Notes: a model not told the origin generated them from the letters alone. 64,000 nucleotides of DNA from Kordiimonadaceae bacterium (GCA_018675425.1 JABGYD010000069.1:119580-183579), one strand, 5' to 3'. Positions 37,994 to 47,646 are shown, counted from the first letter of the stretch. Numbers and translations: made by a program.

Positions 37994-38902
37994 GTGACAA
38001 GTAAAATAAAAAGTTTTATTGAAGATGGAATTGAAACCTACGAAGCTAATATCGACGGTGAAAAAATCATATGGGATAAAGGCCTGTCGTACAGTAAGCA
38101 CCTTCAAACTAAAACACTACTTGCTTGCCAAATTCCAGTATCTGAAGAACCAGAAGAATTAATGTTTATTATTGTACATCAATCAATGGAGTTATGGATA
38201 AAACAGTGTATCCACGAAATAAACTTAATCATAAAGTTCATTGGGACTAACCAATTAAATAGGGCATATAAGTCTCTTGACCGTATTGCCGTGATTTTGC
38301 GCCATATGATTAATTCCTGGGAAGTATTAGCCACATTAACACCAAATGATTTCTTGACATTTAGGCCTTATTTACAGAAAGCATCAGGTTTTCAATCTTA
38401 TCAATACAGAGAGTTAGAATTTTTATTAGGCAATAAAAAGAAAGATCTTATTTTGGTTCATAAAGACGATAAAGCCGTATACGACCACTTAGAAGACGTA
38501 CTAAATGCTCCATCACTTTATGATGTTACCTTAAAATTATTAGCTGACCGCGGGTTCAACATTCCAAGTAAAATTTTAGATCGTGATTTTTCTCAAGCAT
38601 ATGTTCCAGCGCCTGAAATTGAAGAAATTTGGCGTGAAATCTATTCAGAAGCCGATAATATGTGGGATCTATATACATTAGGTGAAAAAATCACAGCCCT
38701 CGAGTATTATTTTCAAGAATGGCGTTTTAAACACATGAAAACCGTTTCACGTGTTATTGGATATAAAAAAGGAACAGCAGGCTCTGCAGGAGTAGCTTAT
38801 CTAGTGAAGGCACTGGATAATAGTTTTTTTCCTGAACTTTGGTCAATGAGATCACAAATGACTTCACCTGAAGATCAACAATCAGATAAGTGCCCAATAT
38901 AA
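37994..38902 (+). CDS. kynA: Tryptophan 2,3-dioxygenase
   Basis: The 302-residue heme dioxygenase has the bacterial TDO substrate/heme region MFIIVHQSMELWIKQCIHEI near residue 55, QSYQYRELEFLLGN near residue 135 and the GTAGSAGVAYL loop (GTGGS equivalent) near residue 260. It opens the indole ring of L-tryptophan to N-formylkynurenine. It starts with GTG, preceded by AAAGGG. The next gene, kynU, overlaps its stop. No kynurenine formamidase is in the window. Confidence 0.95.
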   Translation: MTSKIKSFIEDGIETYEANIDGEKIIWDKGLSYSKHLQTKTLLACQIPVSEEPEELMFIIVHQSMELWIKQCIHEINLIIKFIGTNQLNRAYKSLDRIAVILRHMINSWEVLATLTPNDFLTFRPYLQKASGFQSYQYRELEFLLGNKKKDLILVHKDDKAVYDHLEDVLNAPSLYDVTLKLLADRGFNIPSKILDRDFSQAYVPAPEIEEIWREIYSEADNMWDLYTLGEKITALEYYFQEWRFKHMKTVSRVIGYKKGTAGSAGVAYLVKALDNSFFPELWSMRSQMTSPEDQQSDKCPI

Positions 38903-40140
38903 TGACTATATCTAAGAATGAGATTCAGAAGATGGATCGCGAAGATCCAATCAGAGAATTTAAAGAAAAATTTCACTTGCCCAAGGGTATAATTTATATG
39001 GATGGTAATTCTCTTGGAGCATTACCCATAGCCACTCAAAAAGTTATTAGTGATACAGTTAGTAATGAGTGGGGTGACGGACTAATTACATCTTGGCTAG
39101 ATGCTAATTGGGTAAATTCCCCTGAGAGGATTGGAAACAAAATTGCGTCGTGCATTGGCGCCAAGGATGGCGAAGTGACAGTTTGCGATTCTACATCCGT
39201 CAACCTCTTTAAGATCCTTGTTGCTGCATTGCAAATTAACAATAGCCGTGAGGTTATTTTATCAGAACAGGGAAACTTCCCTACAGATCTTTATATAATG
39301 GACGGCATTAAAAAATTATTTAAAAATAAAATTGAAACAAAAATAGTAGATCCAAAAAAATTACTAGACGCCCTTGATGAAAATGTTTCCGTACTTCTTC
39401 TAACACAAGTTCATTATAAGACGGGACTTATTAAAGACATGGAAAAAATCACAAAAAAAGCCCATGAAGTAGGAGCGTTAATAGTTTGGGATCTTAGTCA
39501 TTCTGCGGGGTCTATTCCGCTAGATCTTAATGGGTGTAATGTTGATTTTGCAACTGGTTGTGGATATAAATTTTTAAATGGGGGACCTGGTGCCCCTGCA
39601 TTTTTATTTGCTGCAAGCCGCCATCATACAAAATGTGTCCCTGTATTATCTGGCTGGTTTGGCCATTCAAATCCCTTCGAGTTTACAGATGACTATTTTC
39701 CAGCTCAAGATGTAAGAATGTTTTTATCTGGAACACCACCTGTTCTTGGTTTGAAAGCACTTGAGGTTGGTGTTGATATTTTTTGTTCTGCGGATATAGA
39801 AAAATTAAGAGATAAAGCAAAGAAGTTAGGAGCATTATTTATTAAATTATTAAATGAAAAGTGTAGCCAATATGAATTTGAAATAATAAGCCCTATCGAA
39901 GATAATCTTCGTGGAGGTCATGTTTCGCTTAGTCACAAAAATGGATACGCCATCATGCAAGCCGTCAAGGAAAAAGGGCTTATTGGGGACTTCAGGGCCC
40001 CGTCAGTATTGAGATTTGGTATCACACCTCTTTATATGACTTACGAAAACATTTTTGAAGCAATAGAGATTATTAGTAAAGTAATGGATAGTAAAGAATG
40101 GGATAATCCAGAATATATGGTTCGTGCAGAAGTTACGTAA
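38902..40140 (+). CDS. kynU: Kynureninase
   Basis: The 412-residue fold-type-I PLP enzyme has MDGNSLGALP near the start, the Asp-containing IVWDLSHSAGSIPLDL near residue 200 and the PLP lysine in ATGCGYKFLNGGPGAPAFLF near residue 222. It cleaves kynurenine to anthranilate and alanine. I use the ATG at 38902, whose first base is the last base of the kynA stop (TAATG). The track's GTG at 38890 would add four residues and overlap kynA more deeply. Anthranilate would feed the divergent aryl-CoA ligase. Confidence 0.95.
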   Translation: MTISKNEIQKMDREDPIREFKEKFHLPKGIIYMDGNSLGALPIATQKVISDTVSNEWGDGLITSWLDANWVNSPERIGNKIASCIGAKDGEVTVCDSTSVNLFKILVAALQINNSREVILSEQGNFPTDLYIMDGIKKLFKNKIETKIVDPKKLLDALDENVSVLLLTQVHYKTGLIKDMEKITKKAHEVGALIVWDLSHSAGSIPLDLNGCNVDFATGCGYKFLNGGPGAPAFLFAASRHHTKCVPVLSGWFGHSNPFEFTDDYFPAQDVRMFLSGTPPVLGLKALEVGVDIFCSADIEKLRDKAKKLGALFIKLLNEKCSQYEFEIISPIEDNLRGGHVSLSHKNGYAIMQAVKEKGLIGDFRAPSVLRFGITPLYMTYENIFEAIEIISKVMDSKEWDNPEYMVRAEVT

Positions 40141-40214
40141 CTAAAAACTTAATTTCGTTAAAATCAACTGGAAAGGGTGCATTATCGATAAAGATTAGCT
40201 TTATAAAATTGTCG

Positions 40215-40268
40215 GCTCCGCAATTATAACTAAAACCTTTCCCTCTGAAGGTTATATCAGAACGGAGC
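40215..40268 (+). other. Structured RNA element between kynU and the SNF transporter
   Basis: Nested complementary arms fall on one axis: GCTCCG/CGGAGC outside, TATAAC/GTTATA in the middle and CTT/AAG inside, separated by small internal loops. It lies 75 bp after the kynU stop and 83 bp before the transporter start. It could be a kynU 3' hairpin or a transporter leader. No known riboswitch consensus was matched. Confidence 0.4.
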
Positions 40269-40351
40269 AATCTATCCCCCTATAGTTTTTATAGCTTTTG
40301 GATATAGTATTATTTAGTTTAGAAGATTATTAAATTTACAAAGGATGTAAA

Positions 40352-41701
40352 ATGACTGCAGTCAGATCACAATTTAACTCACGTATTGGGTTTATTATGG
40401 CAGCGGCAGGTTCCGCAGTCGGATTGGGTAATATTTGGGGTTTCCCAACCCAAGTTGCTAGCAATGGCGGTGCTGCTTTTGTTCTAGTCTATCTAATACT
40501 TACCTTCTTATTAGCATACCCAGTCCTTATCGTCGAAATGACGATAGGACGTTATGCTCAATCAAATGTTGTTTCAGCTCTTAGTAAGCTCTCCGATAAC
40601 AAAATAGCCGCTAATTTTGGCTACGGTATTGGGCTATACGCAATCATCGTTGCCTGTCTAATGTTAAGTTTTTATGCAATTATATCTGGATGGTTATTTG
40701 CCCACTTGATTGGTTCTCTCAGTTCAATAATTGGATTTCCTGATTTTGAAACCTGGCTGTATGAAAATACTGTTAGTAGGAATTTAATTTTCGCTGCAAT
40801 ATTTGCAACACTTACTATTTACGTCGTAGCAAAGGGTATCGAAAAAGGTATTGAAAAGTGGTCAAAAACTTTAATGCCTATTTTATTGATTATCCTGGTA
40901 TTGCTTGCAGGCTACACATTAACATTGCCAGGGGCTCTGGCAGGCGTGCGTGTTTACCTTCTTCCAGATTTTTCTAGTCTTGCAAATCCGAGCATATACA
41001 TAAATGCGCTCGGCCAATCATTTTTTTCCCTGTCGTTGGGGATTGGTGGAATGATTGTTTATGGATCATATTTAAGTAAGAATGAAAGCATCCCAAAAAT
41101 TGGCGCTACGGTAGCATTGTTTGATGTGTTAATAGCTTTCTTAGCGGGTTTATTGATCATACCAGCCCTTTATGCGGCGCTACATTATGGAGCAAATATA
41201 TATGATGCTAATGGTCTTCTGACATCAGGTGAAAGTCTAATTTTTGAAGTTCTACCAATTTTGTTTGACATAATAGGAACTTCAGGAATTATTGTTTCTA
41301 TCTTATTCTTTTTCTTATTAAGTATTGCAGCCCTAACCTCCGCTATTTCAATTTTGGAAGTGCCGGTTTCACTAGTTATAGAAACTCAAAACTTAACAAG
41401 AAGAAAAGCAACCCTTTTAACTGGTGGAGCGGTATTTTGTGTTAGCGCAATAACTATAATAAACTTTGATATTCTTTTTCCACTAATTCTAGATTTCACA
41501 ACCAAATACAGCATAACTCTAATCAGTGCAATATTCTGTATTTATGTTGGATGGATATGGAAAAGAACCAATCTATTAAAAGAACTTCAGAGAGGAAGTT
41601 CAGATATATCAAATTCCTTATTTTGGAAAATTTGGCCTAATTATGTTAAATTTGTTTGCCCAGTTTTAATCGCACTTATTTTTACACAATTTTTTGTATA
41701 G
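40352..41701 (+). CDS. SNF-family Na+-dependent amino-acid transporter
   Basis: The 449-residue protein is a neurotransmitter:sodium symporter homologue with eleven or so helices, the typical bacterial length. Helix 1 carries GSAVGLGNIWGFPTQVASNGGAAFVLVY, the Na+/substrate-binding unwound region. SFFSLSLGIGGMIVYGSYL near residue 225 corresponds to helix 6. Bacterial members include LeuT and the tryptophan transporter TnaT. Placed after kynA-kynU, import of tryptophan or kynurenine is the likely role (inference). AAGGA lies upstream of the ATG. Confidence 0.9.
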   Translation: MTAVRSQFNSRIGFIMAAAGSAVGLGNIWGFPTQVASNGGAAFVLVYLILTFLLAYPVLIVEMTIGRYAQSNVVSALSKLSDNKIAANFGYGIGLYAIIVACLMLSFYAIISGWLFAHLIGSLSSIIGFPDFETWLYENTVSRNLIFAAIFATLTIYVVAKGIEKGIEKWSKTLMPILLIILVLLAGYTLTLPGALAGVRVYLLPDFSSLANPSIYINALGQSFFSLSLGIGGMIVYGSYLSKNESIPKIGATVALFDVLIAFLAGLLIIPALYAALHYGANIYDANGLLTSGESLIFEVLPILFDIIGTSGIIVSILFFFLLSIAALTSAISILEVPVSLVIETQNLTRRKATLLTGGAVFCVSAITIINFDILFPLILDFTTKYSITLISAIFCIYVGWIWKRTNLLKELQRGSSDISNSLFWKIWPNYVKFVCPVLIALIFTQFFV

Positions 41702-41861
41702 GTAGCTCAAAATACTAATCTGCAAGCAAGGTATAGAAGGGTATTATTTGTTAATAACCATCTTAGGATTACCGCTTCTAAGGATCCAAATAAGATGACT
41801 GAATATTAATATTTTATGATAGTTGGAGAGCTTCATTTCGAAGAATGTGCTCAAATAAAAA

Positions 41862-41893
41862 GCGGCATATTAACTTTTAAATTAATATGCCGC
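41862..41893 (-). terminator. Rho-independent terminator of hupB
   Basis: A perfect 12-bp stem, GCGGCATATTAA/TTAATATGCCGC, with an 8-base loop lies just after the hupB stop. On the minus strand it is followed by TTTTTATTT. On the plus strand it is followed by ACTTTA, so it may also stop read-through from the transporter. Confidence 0.85.
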
Positions 41894-41910
41894 ACTTTAG
41901 TAAAATAATA

Positions 41911-42186
41911 TTATTTATTAACGGCGTCTTTTAGTGCTTTACCAGCTTTAAATTTAGGTCTTGTAGAAGCTGCAATTTGTATTTTTTCACCTGTCCGTGG
42001 ATTACGACCAACAGATGCAGCTCTTTTTGCTGTACTAAAGGTACCAAAACCTGTCATGCGAACTTCCCCGCCAGCTGCCAAAGTAGCAGAAATTGAATCT
42101 AATACGCTATCAACCGCATTTGCAGCATCTGCCTTTGACAGACCGGCTGAAGCTGCGACGCTATTTACAAAATCATTTTTATTCAT
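41911..42186 (-). CDS. hupB: DNA-binding protein HU
   Basis: The 91-residue HU/IHF family protein starts MNKNDFVNSVAASAGLSKADAANAVD and has the HU signature GFGTFSTAKRAASVGRNPRTGEKI around residues 46-69. It forms a dimer that bends DNA and compacts the nucleoid. GRNPxTGE and the length favour HU over IHF. Monocistronic, with its own promoter region and a strong terminator. Confidence 0.95.
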   Translation of the reverse strand: MNKNDFVNSVAASAGLSKADAANAVDSVLDSISATLAAGGEVRMTGFGTFSTAKRAASVGRNPRTGEKIQIAASTRPKFKAGKALKDAVNK

Positions 42187-42374
42187 GTGTTTTCTCTCTA
42201 TGTTAAAATATTATTCTAAAAAATCCCCTTAATTCAACAGATAATAAACACCTTATCTGACGAAAGTAAGAATATTTTAAACATACTCTTGATAAAAAGG
42301 CAATAAGATTTGACCGTAGTTGGTTAATTATGCCATTTAGTATCACTATAGGAGCAATAATAGGCCAAATAAAA

Positions 42375-43634
42375 CTATGTTCGCTTAAAAATAGTGATAA
42401 TTTCAAGATGTGGTGAAAATAAAAATTGATCAACTGGAGTAACAGACCCCATCTTAAACCCAGCTAATGACAAATCCTGAACATCACGAGCAAAACTAAG
42501 TGGGTTACAGCTGACCATTACTAGTGTTTTTATTTTTGAATTTATAATTTCTTGGATTTGATGCTTTGCACCCGCTCGCGGTGGATCGATGATTGCAACA
42601 TCAAACTTATCAAGTTCATGAGGAAGAAGTGGGCGCATAAATAAATCGCGTAACTCTGTGGTTATCTGTTTAATCCCTGTCATAATATTAGAACTTGATT
42701 TCAATGCGCTGAGCATCTCTTTATTATTTTCAACGGCATGCACATTAGCTGTCTGAGCCGCAGCAATAGAAAAAGTTCCGCAACCTGAAAAAAGATCAAC
42801 AACATGGCTTCCATCCTGAAGGCTTGCTAGCATAATATTTATAAGTGTCTGCTGACCCTGCACGGTAGCCTGTATAAATGCCCCTTGAGGAAAAAACACC
42901 TTGTTCCCCTCAAAAGTTACATAAGGTTTTTTAAGTTCAGCAAGCATTTCATAGTAAGGTTTTTTAAGAGAAGTATCGAACCAGCTGACTCGAGCCAGAT
43001 CATTTTCTTGAGCAAAGGTTGCTAAATCCATCCGTAAGTTTAGGTCTACATCACCTTTACCTTTAAAAGCCACATCAAGACCGTTATCACCTCTAGTGAT
43101 TTGAATAGACATTTTTTGTTTATTATTGAGAAGTGTTTTTAAAAATATTTTAAGTGGAGAGATAAAATTTACGATCTCTGATACTAAAATTGGACATTCG
43201 TCTAAATCGATTAAATTATGACTGCCTTTTTCTGCGTAACCAAGGACAATATTACCATCATTTCGGCCAATAACATGAAATGTGGTGCGTCGCCTACTAT
43301 GAAGTGAACTCATTTCAAGTGGTCGAATATCTATATTTTTAAATCCTTGATTTTCAAGTGCGGTTCTGACTAGGCCTGATTTCCATAATCTATAATACTT
43401 TTCGTTGATATGCTGAACTGCGCATCCGCCACATTTTGTAAAGTGTTTACACTTCGCATCCACTCTATGGCTTGAACTATGATGAATATGACGAAGACGA
43501 CCTTTATTGCCGTCGACTTTTATATCGACCTTATCCCCAGGCGCACTAAACGGGATAAAAATACTTTTACCATCCAGAGTAGTTATACCATCACCTCGAC
43601 CACCAAGTTCCCCAATAATTACTTTATCCGTCAT
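42375..43634 (-). CDS. RlmD/TrmA-family RNA uracil-5 methyltransferase
   Basis: The protein (419 residues from the preferred start) has an N-terminal TRAM-like domain and a [4Fe-4S] cysteine set (C-x6-C-x2-C in CKHFTKCGGCAVQH near residue 62, with a fourth Cys in DECPIL). It then has the SAM site VVDLFSGCGTFSIAAA, the DPPRAGAKHQI motif and the catalytic Cys in LVMVSCNPLSFARD. It methylates a uridine in 23S rRNA or tRNA; which one is unclear. The track start (43658) overlaps tlyA by 35 bases. The ATG at 43634 (MTDKVIIGELGGRGDG) overlaps by 11 and fits the family N-terminus better. Confidence 0.88.
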   Translation of the reverse strand: MTDKVIIGELGGRGDGITTLDGKSIFIPFSAPGDKVDIKVDGNKGRLRHIHHSSSHRVDAKCKHFTKCGGCAVQHINEKYYRLWKSGLVRTALENQGFKNIDIRPLEMSSLHSRRRTTFHVIGRNDGNIVLGYAEKGSHNLIDLDECPILVSEIVNFISPLKIFLKTLLNNKQKMSIQITRGDNGLDVAFKGKGDVDLNLRMDLATFAQENDLARVSWFDTSLKKPYYEMLAELKKPYVTFEGNKVFFPQGAFIQATVQGQQTLINIMLASLQDGSHVVDLFSGCGTFSIAAAQTANVHAVENNKEMLSALKSSSNIMTGIKQITTELRDLFMRPLLPHELDKFDVAIIDPPRAGAKHQIQEIINSKIKTLVMVSCNPLSFARDVQDLSLAGFKMGSVTPVDQFLFSPHLEIITIFKRT

Positions 43635-44367
43635 ATTTGGCTCCAATAAGAAATTCAATATTTCCTTCAGGTCCTTTGATAGGGCTCTGTGTCAAACCTA
43701 TAACCTCCCAGTCCACCATATCTTCAGTGATCCAGTTTTTAATTTTATTACAAACTTCTTTATGTAGTTCGGGCTCACGAACCACCCCTCCTTTTCCAAC
43801 TTTTCCTTTTCCTACTTCGAATTGTGGTTTAATTAAAGCCACTAATATACACCCTTTTCCTGCTAGGGACATCGGTGCGGGAAGAACTGTTTGAAGGCCT
43901 ATAAAGCTTGTATCACAAACTATTAAATCAACAGGAATTGGAATTTGTTGAATGTTCAAATAGCGCGCATTTGTTTTTTCAAGCACTATGACCCTTTCAT
44001 CATTTCTAATTTTCCATGCTAATTGTCCATGACCAACATCAACTGCATAAACCTTCTTCGCACCATTTTCTAGGCACACGTCAGTGAAACCACCAGTCGA
44101 AGCACCAACATCAATTACGGTCATACCTGAAATATCTATTTTAAATTCTTGCAATCCCTTTAAAAGTTTTAGTCCCCCGCGACTAACCCAAGGGTGTTCT
44201 TTCCCGCGCACTTCTAAAACAGTATCTTCTTTGATTTGCTGCCCGGACTTTATTATTTTTTGCTCACCGGCATAAACGTGACCTGCCATTATATATGCCT
44301 GTGCGCGCGAACGAGTTTCAGCTAACCCTCGTTCAACAAGAATTTGATCTGCTCTTTTTTTAACCAT
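43624..44367 (-). CDS. tlyA: TlyA family rRNA methyltransferase/hemolysin
   Basis: The 247-residue protein has an N-terminal S4 RNA-binding domain (KKRADQILVERGLAETRSRAQAYIMAGHVY) and an FtsJ-like methyltransferase domain with SAM motif VIDVGASTGGFTDVCL near residue 85 and the KPQFEVGKGKVGKGGVVR segment. TlyA enzymes 2'-O-methylate 16S and/or 23S rRNA. It starts one base after the dxs stop and continues the xseB-ispA-dxs-tlyA order known from other bacteria. Confidence 0.93.
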   Translation of the reverse strand: MVKKRADQILVERGLAETRSRAQAYIMAGHVYAGEQKIIKSGQQIKEDTVLEVRGKEHPWVSRGGLKLLKGLQEFKIDISGMTVIDVGASTGGFTDVCLENGAKKVYAVDVGHGQLAWKIRNDERVIVLEKTNARYLNIQQIPIPVDLIVCDTSFIGLQTVLPAPMSLAGKGCILVALIKPQFEVGKGKVGKGGVVREPELHKEVCNKIKNWITEDMVDWEVIGLTQSPIKGPEGNIEFLIGAKYDG

Positions 44368-44368
44368 T

Positions 44369-46288
44369 TCACAAGGTTGAACCTACATTATTATGGCTCA
44401 GGGCCTGCAGCGCAGTTTTAACAATATCCGCTGCTGTAAGCCCAGCAATTTCGTACATTTCGTTAGGACTATTTTGATCTATAAATACATCGGGAAGTTT
44501 CATTGTACGTACTTTAAGGCCTTGTTCCATAAGTCCTTCATTTGACAGATAATCAAGAACATGACTGCCAAAACCACCAATTGATCCTTCTTCTACGGTG
44601 ATCAAAACATCATGTTCAAGAGCCAGTTTTCTAATCATTGCAAGATCAAGGGGCTTAGCAAAACGTGCATCAGCCACCGTGCAGCTCAAACCTTTAACTG
44701 CGAATTCATCTGCCGCCTTTAGCGCCTCTTCCAAACGGGTACCAAGCGACAGGATTGCAATCTGTTTGCCCTCACGAATTATACGCCCTATTCCTACCTT
44801 AAGCTCCTTACCCTCCTTAGGAATTAAGACGCCTGTACCCTCACCACGGGGGTAGCGGATTGCCGATGGGCCTAGGTTATAGGCCGCAGCAGTGGCTACC
44901 ATGTGAGTTAATTCTGCCTCATCTGCAGCTGCCATTACCACCATATTTGGTAGTGTAGTAAGGTAAGTTAAATCAAACGAACCAGCATGTGTCGGCCCGT
45001 CAGCTCCAACGAGACCGGCACGGTCAATTGCAAAACGAACTGGCAAATTTTGAACCGCTACATCATGAACCACCTGATCATAGGCTCGTTGTAAAAATGT
45101 AGAATATATAGTGGCAAAAGGTTTATAGCCTTCACATGCAAGACCGGCTGCGAAGGTCACCGCGTGTTGTTCGGCAATACCAACATCAAAACAACGTTCT
45201 GGAAATTCTTCCGCAAACTTATCAAGGCCTGTTCCTGATGGCATTGCCGCATTAATGGCAATAATTTTATCATCTTTTTTTGCTTCATTAATTAAGGCTT
45301 TAGCAAACACTCCGGTATAATTAGGTGCTTTTGGGATCGATTTATTTTGTGCCCCTGTACTCACATTAAAAGTAGATACGCCGTGATATTTATCAGCAGC
45401 ATTTTCAGCGTGAGAGTATCCCTTACCTTTTTGTGTAACAACGTGCACCAAAATTGGTCCGCTACCGGCATCACGAACGTTTTTAAGGACTGGTATAAGG
45501 TGTTCCATATTATGACCATCAACTGGACCCACGTAATAAAAACCGAGTTCTTCGAACAGCGTTCCCCCTGTTGCCATTCCCCGTGCATACTCTTCGGCCT
45601 TTTTAGCCGTTGAACTGATAGTACGTGGAAATTTTCCTACAATATTTTTGGCAAAGTCTCGAAGGTTTAAATAAGACCTTGATGATAATAGCCGAGCAAG
45701 ATATGCGCTCATAGCCCCGACAGGAGGCGCAATAGACATATCATTATCATTGAGTATCACAATGAGGCGACTATTCAATGCACCTGCATTATTCATCGCT
45801 TCATAAGCCATGCCAGCACTCATAGCGCCATCACCAATTACGGCAACAACATTCTGATCACTTTCAACATCCTTAAGATCACGTGCTACAGCCATACCTA
45901 ATCCTGCAGAAATGGATGTTGAGCTATGGCCGGCACCAAAGGGGTCATATTCACTTTCTTTTCGTTTAGTAAAACCGGCAAGACCACCACCTTTACGAAT
46001 TGTTTTCATTTTATCACGACGACCAGTAAGAATTTTATGAGGATAACATTGATGACCCACGTCCCAGATTAATTTATCATCAGGTGTATTAAACACATAG
46101 TGAATAGCCGTTGTTAGTTCGACAACGCCAAGGCCAGCGCCAAGATGACCACCTGTAAGTGAGACATTATAAATCATATCAGCACGCAACTCATCAGCAA
46201 GAGACTGAAGTTGCCCAACATTTAATTTCCGAACATCCGCCGGAATATCTATTTTATCCAGTAAAGGTGTATTTGGTTTACCATTCAT
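44369..46288 (-). CDS. dxs: 1-deoxy-D-xylulose-5-phosphate synthase
   Basis: The 639-residue transketolase-like enzyme has the thiamine-diphosphate motif [20 protein letters not shown] near residue 152, [19 protein letters not shown] near residue 75 and the pyrimidine-domain [15 protein letters not shown] near residue 365. It condenses pyruvate and glyceraldehyde 3-phosphate in the first step of the MEP pathway, supplying IPP/DMAPP to IspA (next gene upstream) and IspB. Complete. Confidence 0.97.
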   Translation of the reverse strand: MNGKPNTPLLDKIDIPADVRKLNVGQLQSLADELRADMIYNVSLTGGHLGAGLGVVELTTAIHYVFNTPDDKLIWDVGHQCYPHKILTGRRDKMKTIRKGGGLAGFTKRKESEYDPFGAGHSSTSISAGLGMAVARDLKDVESDQNVVAVIGDGAMSAGMAYEAMNNAGALNSRLIVILNDNDMSIAPPVGAMSAYLARLLSSRSYLNLRDFAKNIVGKFPRTISSTAKKAEEYARGMATGGTLFEELGFYYVGPVDGHNMEHLIPVLKNVRDAGSGPILVHVVTQKGKGYSHAENAADKYHGVSTFNVSTGAQNKSIPKAPNYTGVFAKALINEAKKDDKIIAINAAMPSGTGLDKFAEEFPERCFDVGIAEQHAVTFAAGLACEGYKPFATIYSTFLQRAYDQVVHDVAVQNLPVRFAIDRAGLVGADGPTHAGSFDLTYLTTLPNMVVMAAADEAELTHMVATAAAYNLGPSAIRYPRGEGTGVLIPKEGKELKVGIGRIIREGKQIAILSLGTRLEEALKAADEFAVKGLSCTVADARFAKPLDLAMIRKLALEHDVLITVEEGSIGGFGSHVLDYLSNEGLMEQGLKVRTMKLPDVFIDQNSPNEMYEIAGLTAADIVKTALQALSHNNVGSTL

Positions 46289-46309
46289 ATGTAATTCTTC
46301 ATCTAATTT

Positions 46310-47212
46310 TTAATAATTACGGCCCACAACGAATGCAGCTAATGATCTTAATATATTTGCTTTATCGTCAAAAATTTCTAAACCTTTAATAGCTTGGTTA
46401 ATTAATTTATCAGCTTTTATTTTTGCATTTCCGGCACCTATAAGAGAAACTATAGTTGCTTTACCTGCCCGAATATCTTTTCCTGCTGTCTTACCTATAT
46501 CTAATGAGCTTCTTTCTATATCAAGTAGATCATCTACAATCTGAAATGCCAGGCCAATATCACGTCCGTAATGTTTTAACGCATCACGTCTCTTGCCTTT
46601 GACTTGAGCCAATATTGCACCAGCCTCACAGGAAAAAACAATTAATGCACCAGTCTTCATCTGCTGCATACGGTTTATTTCGTTCTCAATCAAGCTTTGA
46701 TTTTCTGATTTCAAATCAATCATTTGCCCTCCAACCATACCTAGCGCGCCAACTGCACGAGATAAAGTTGCAATAAGCTCACATCTTATTTCAGGGTCAG
46801 AATGTGTTTTGACATCTGATAAGATTTCAAAACAAAGTGTAAGAAGTGCATCTCCTGCAAGAACTGCTGTAGCCTCATCAAATTTTTTATGAACAGACGG
46901 CTTACCCCGTCTTACATCGTCATTATCCATCGCAGGTAAATCGTCGTGAATAAGTGAATAAGTGTGCAAACACTCAATTGCAGCTGCGACCCTTATCGCA
47001 TTTTCTTCTTCAACTGAAAATAGTCGTGATGTCATCACCACTAAAAATGGTCTGAGCCTTTTTCCACCTGCAAAAAGAGCATAACGCATGGCATCAATGA
47101 CCTGTTCCTCCATACCTTGAGAATCAGGAAGAACTTCGAGTAAACTTGGCTCTAGCGACGTCGCAAATTCGCCAAGCAAATTTTCTACTAGATCAAGGGA
47201 CGTCATTTTCAT
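46310..47212 (-). CDS. ispA: Farnesyl (geranyl) diphosphate synthase
   Basis: The 300-residue short-chain trans-prenyltransferase has the first Asp-rich motif SLIHDDLPAMDNDDVRRG near residue 90, with the two-residue insertion of bacterial FPP synthases, and the second in AFQIVDDLLDIE near residue 222. It makes FPP for quinones, hopanoids, undecaprenol and heme o (CtaB). It starts three bases after xseB. Confidence 0.95.
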   Translation of the reverse strand: MKMTSLDLVENLLGEFATSLEPSLLEVLPDSQGMEEQVIDAMRYALFAGGKRLRPFLVVMTSRLFSVEEENAIRVAAAIECLHTYSLIHDDLPAMDNDDVRRGKPSVHKKFDEATAVLAGDALLTLCFEILSDVKTHSDPEIRCELIATLSRAVGALGMVGGQMIDLKSENQSLIENEINRMQQMKTGALIVFSCEAGAILAQVKGKRRDALKHYGRDIGLAFQIVDDLLDIERSSLDIGKTAGKDIRAGKATIVSLIGAGNAKIKADKLINQAIKGLEIFDDKANILRSLAAFVVGRNY

Positions 47213-47215
47213 ATA

Positions 47216-47485
47216 TCAATCGCCATCATCAAGGGGCGATATGGTCAACTCACCGTTAGCGGATGAGGTAATTTTTTCAATGCGAGCAGTTGCATCTTTC
47301 AGTTTTTCCTCGCAATGAGCCTTAAGTTGGGTCCCGCGGGTATAGATATCAATTGATTGTTCCAGCGATACTTCGCCACTTTCTAGGTTTCTAACTATAT
47401 CTTCAAGAACGCCAAGAGCTTCCTCAAATTTCATTTTTTTTATGTCATCTGGAATTTCAACAGATAAAATTATTTCACTAGTCAC
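47216..47485 (-). CDS. xseB: Exodeoxyribonuclease VII small subunit
   Basis: The 89-residue protein has the XseB core MKFEEALGVLEDIVRNLESGEVSLEQSIDIYTRGTQLKAHCEEKL, a helical hairpin that binds XseA. It starts with GTG after AGGAGC. It is first in xseB-ispA-dxs-tlyA, a conserved operon; xseA is not in the window. Confidence 0.93.
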   Translation of the reverse strand: MTSEIILSVEIPDDIKKMKFEEALGVLEDIVRNLESGEVSLEQSIDIYTRGTQLKAHCEEKLKDATARIEKITSSANGELTISPLDDGD

Positions 47486-47541
47486 GCTATGCTCCTATAA
47501 TACTATCATTTATCTTATAGACGATAAATTAGGTGTTCATC

Positions 47542-47568
47542 AATGTGAAAACACGCGCTTTTCACATT
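47542..47568. repeat. 10-bp perfect inverted repeat upstream of xseB
   Basis: AATGTGAAAA and TTTTCACATT flank a 7-base GC-rich centre (CACGCGC). It lies 57 bp upstream of the xseB start and 74 bp downstream of the fadD-like stop, both on the minus strand. A minus-strand TTGACT lies just before it. It may be an operator for the xseB operon or a 3' hairpin for fadD; no T-run follows. Confidence 0.5.
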
Positions 47569-47646
47569 AGTCAATAAATACTATCTTATAGCCCCCTAGA
47601 ATGCTTAAAAATCCAAAGTTATTGCTGAGTAAAATAAACTTGTCAT

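Noticed and set aside
40201-40280. Possible glycine riboswitch before the SNF symporter
   Set aside because: Lacks the GGAGAG/CCGAAGG core motifs in order. Only a generic stem-loop can be supported.
41818-41910. 30-codon ORF running through the hupB terminator
   Set aside because: Its second half is the terminator hairpin itself and no Shine-Dalgarno precedes it.
42203-42433. 76-aa minus-strand ORF between hupB and the RNA methyltransferase
   Set aside because: Overlaps the end of the methyltransferase gene in another frame and covers the hupB promoter region. No family features.
47544-47566. CRP/FNR-like TGTGA...TCACA halves upstream of xseB
   Set aside because: The spacer is 13 bp rather than 6 bp, so it does not fit a CRP-family site.
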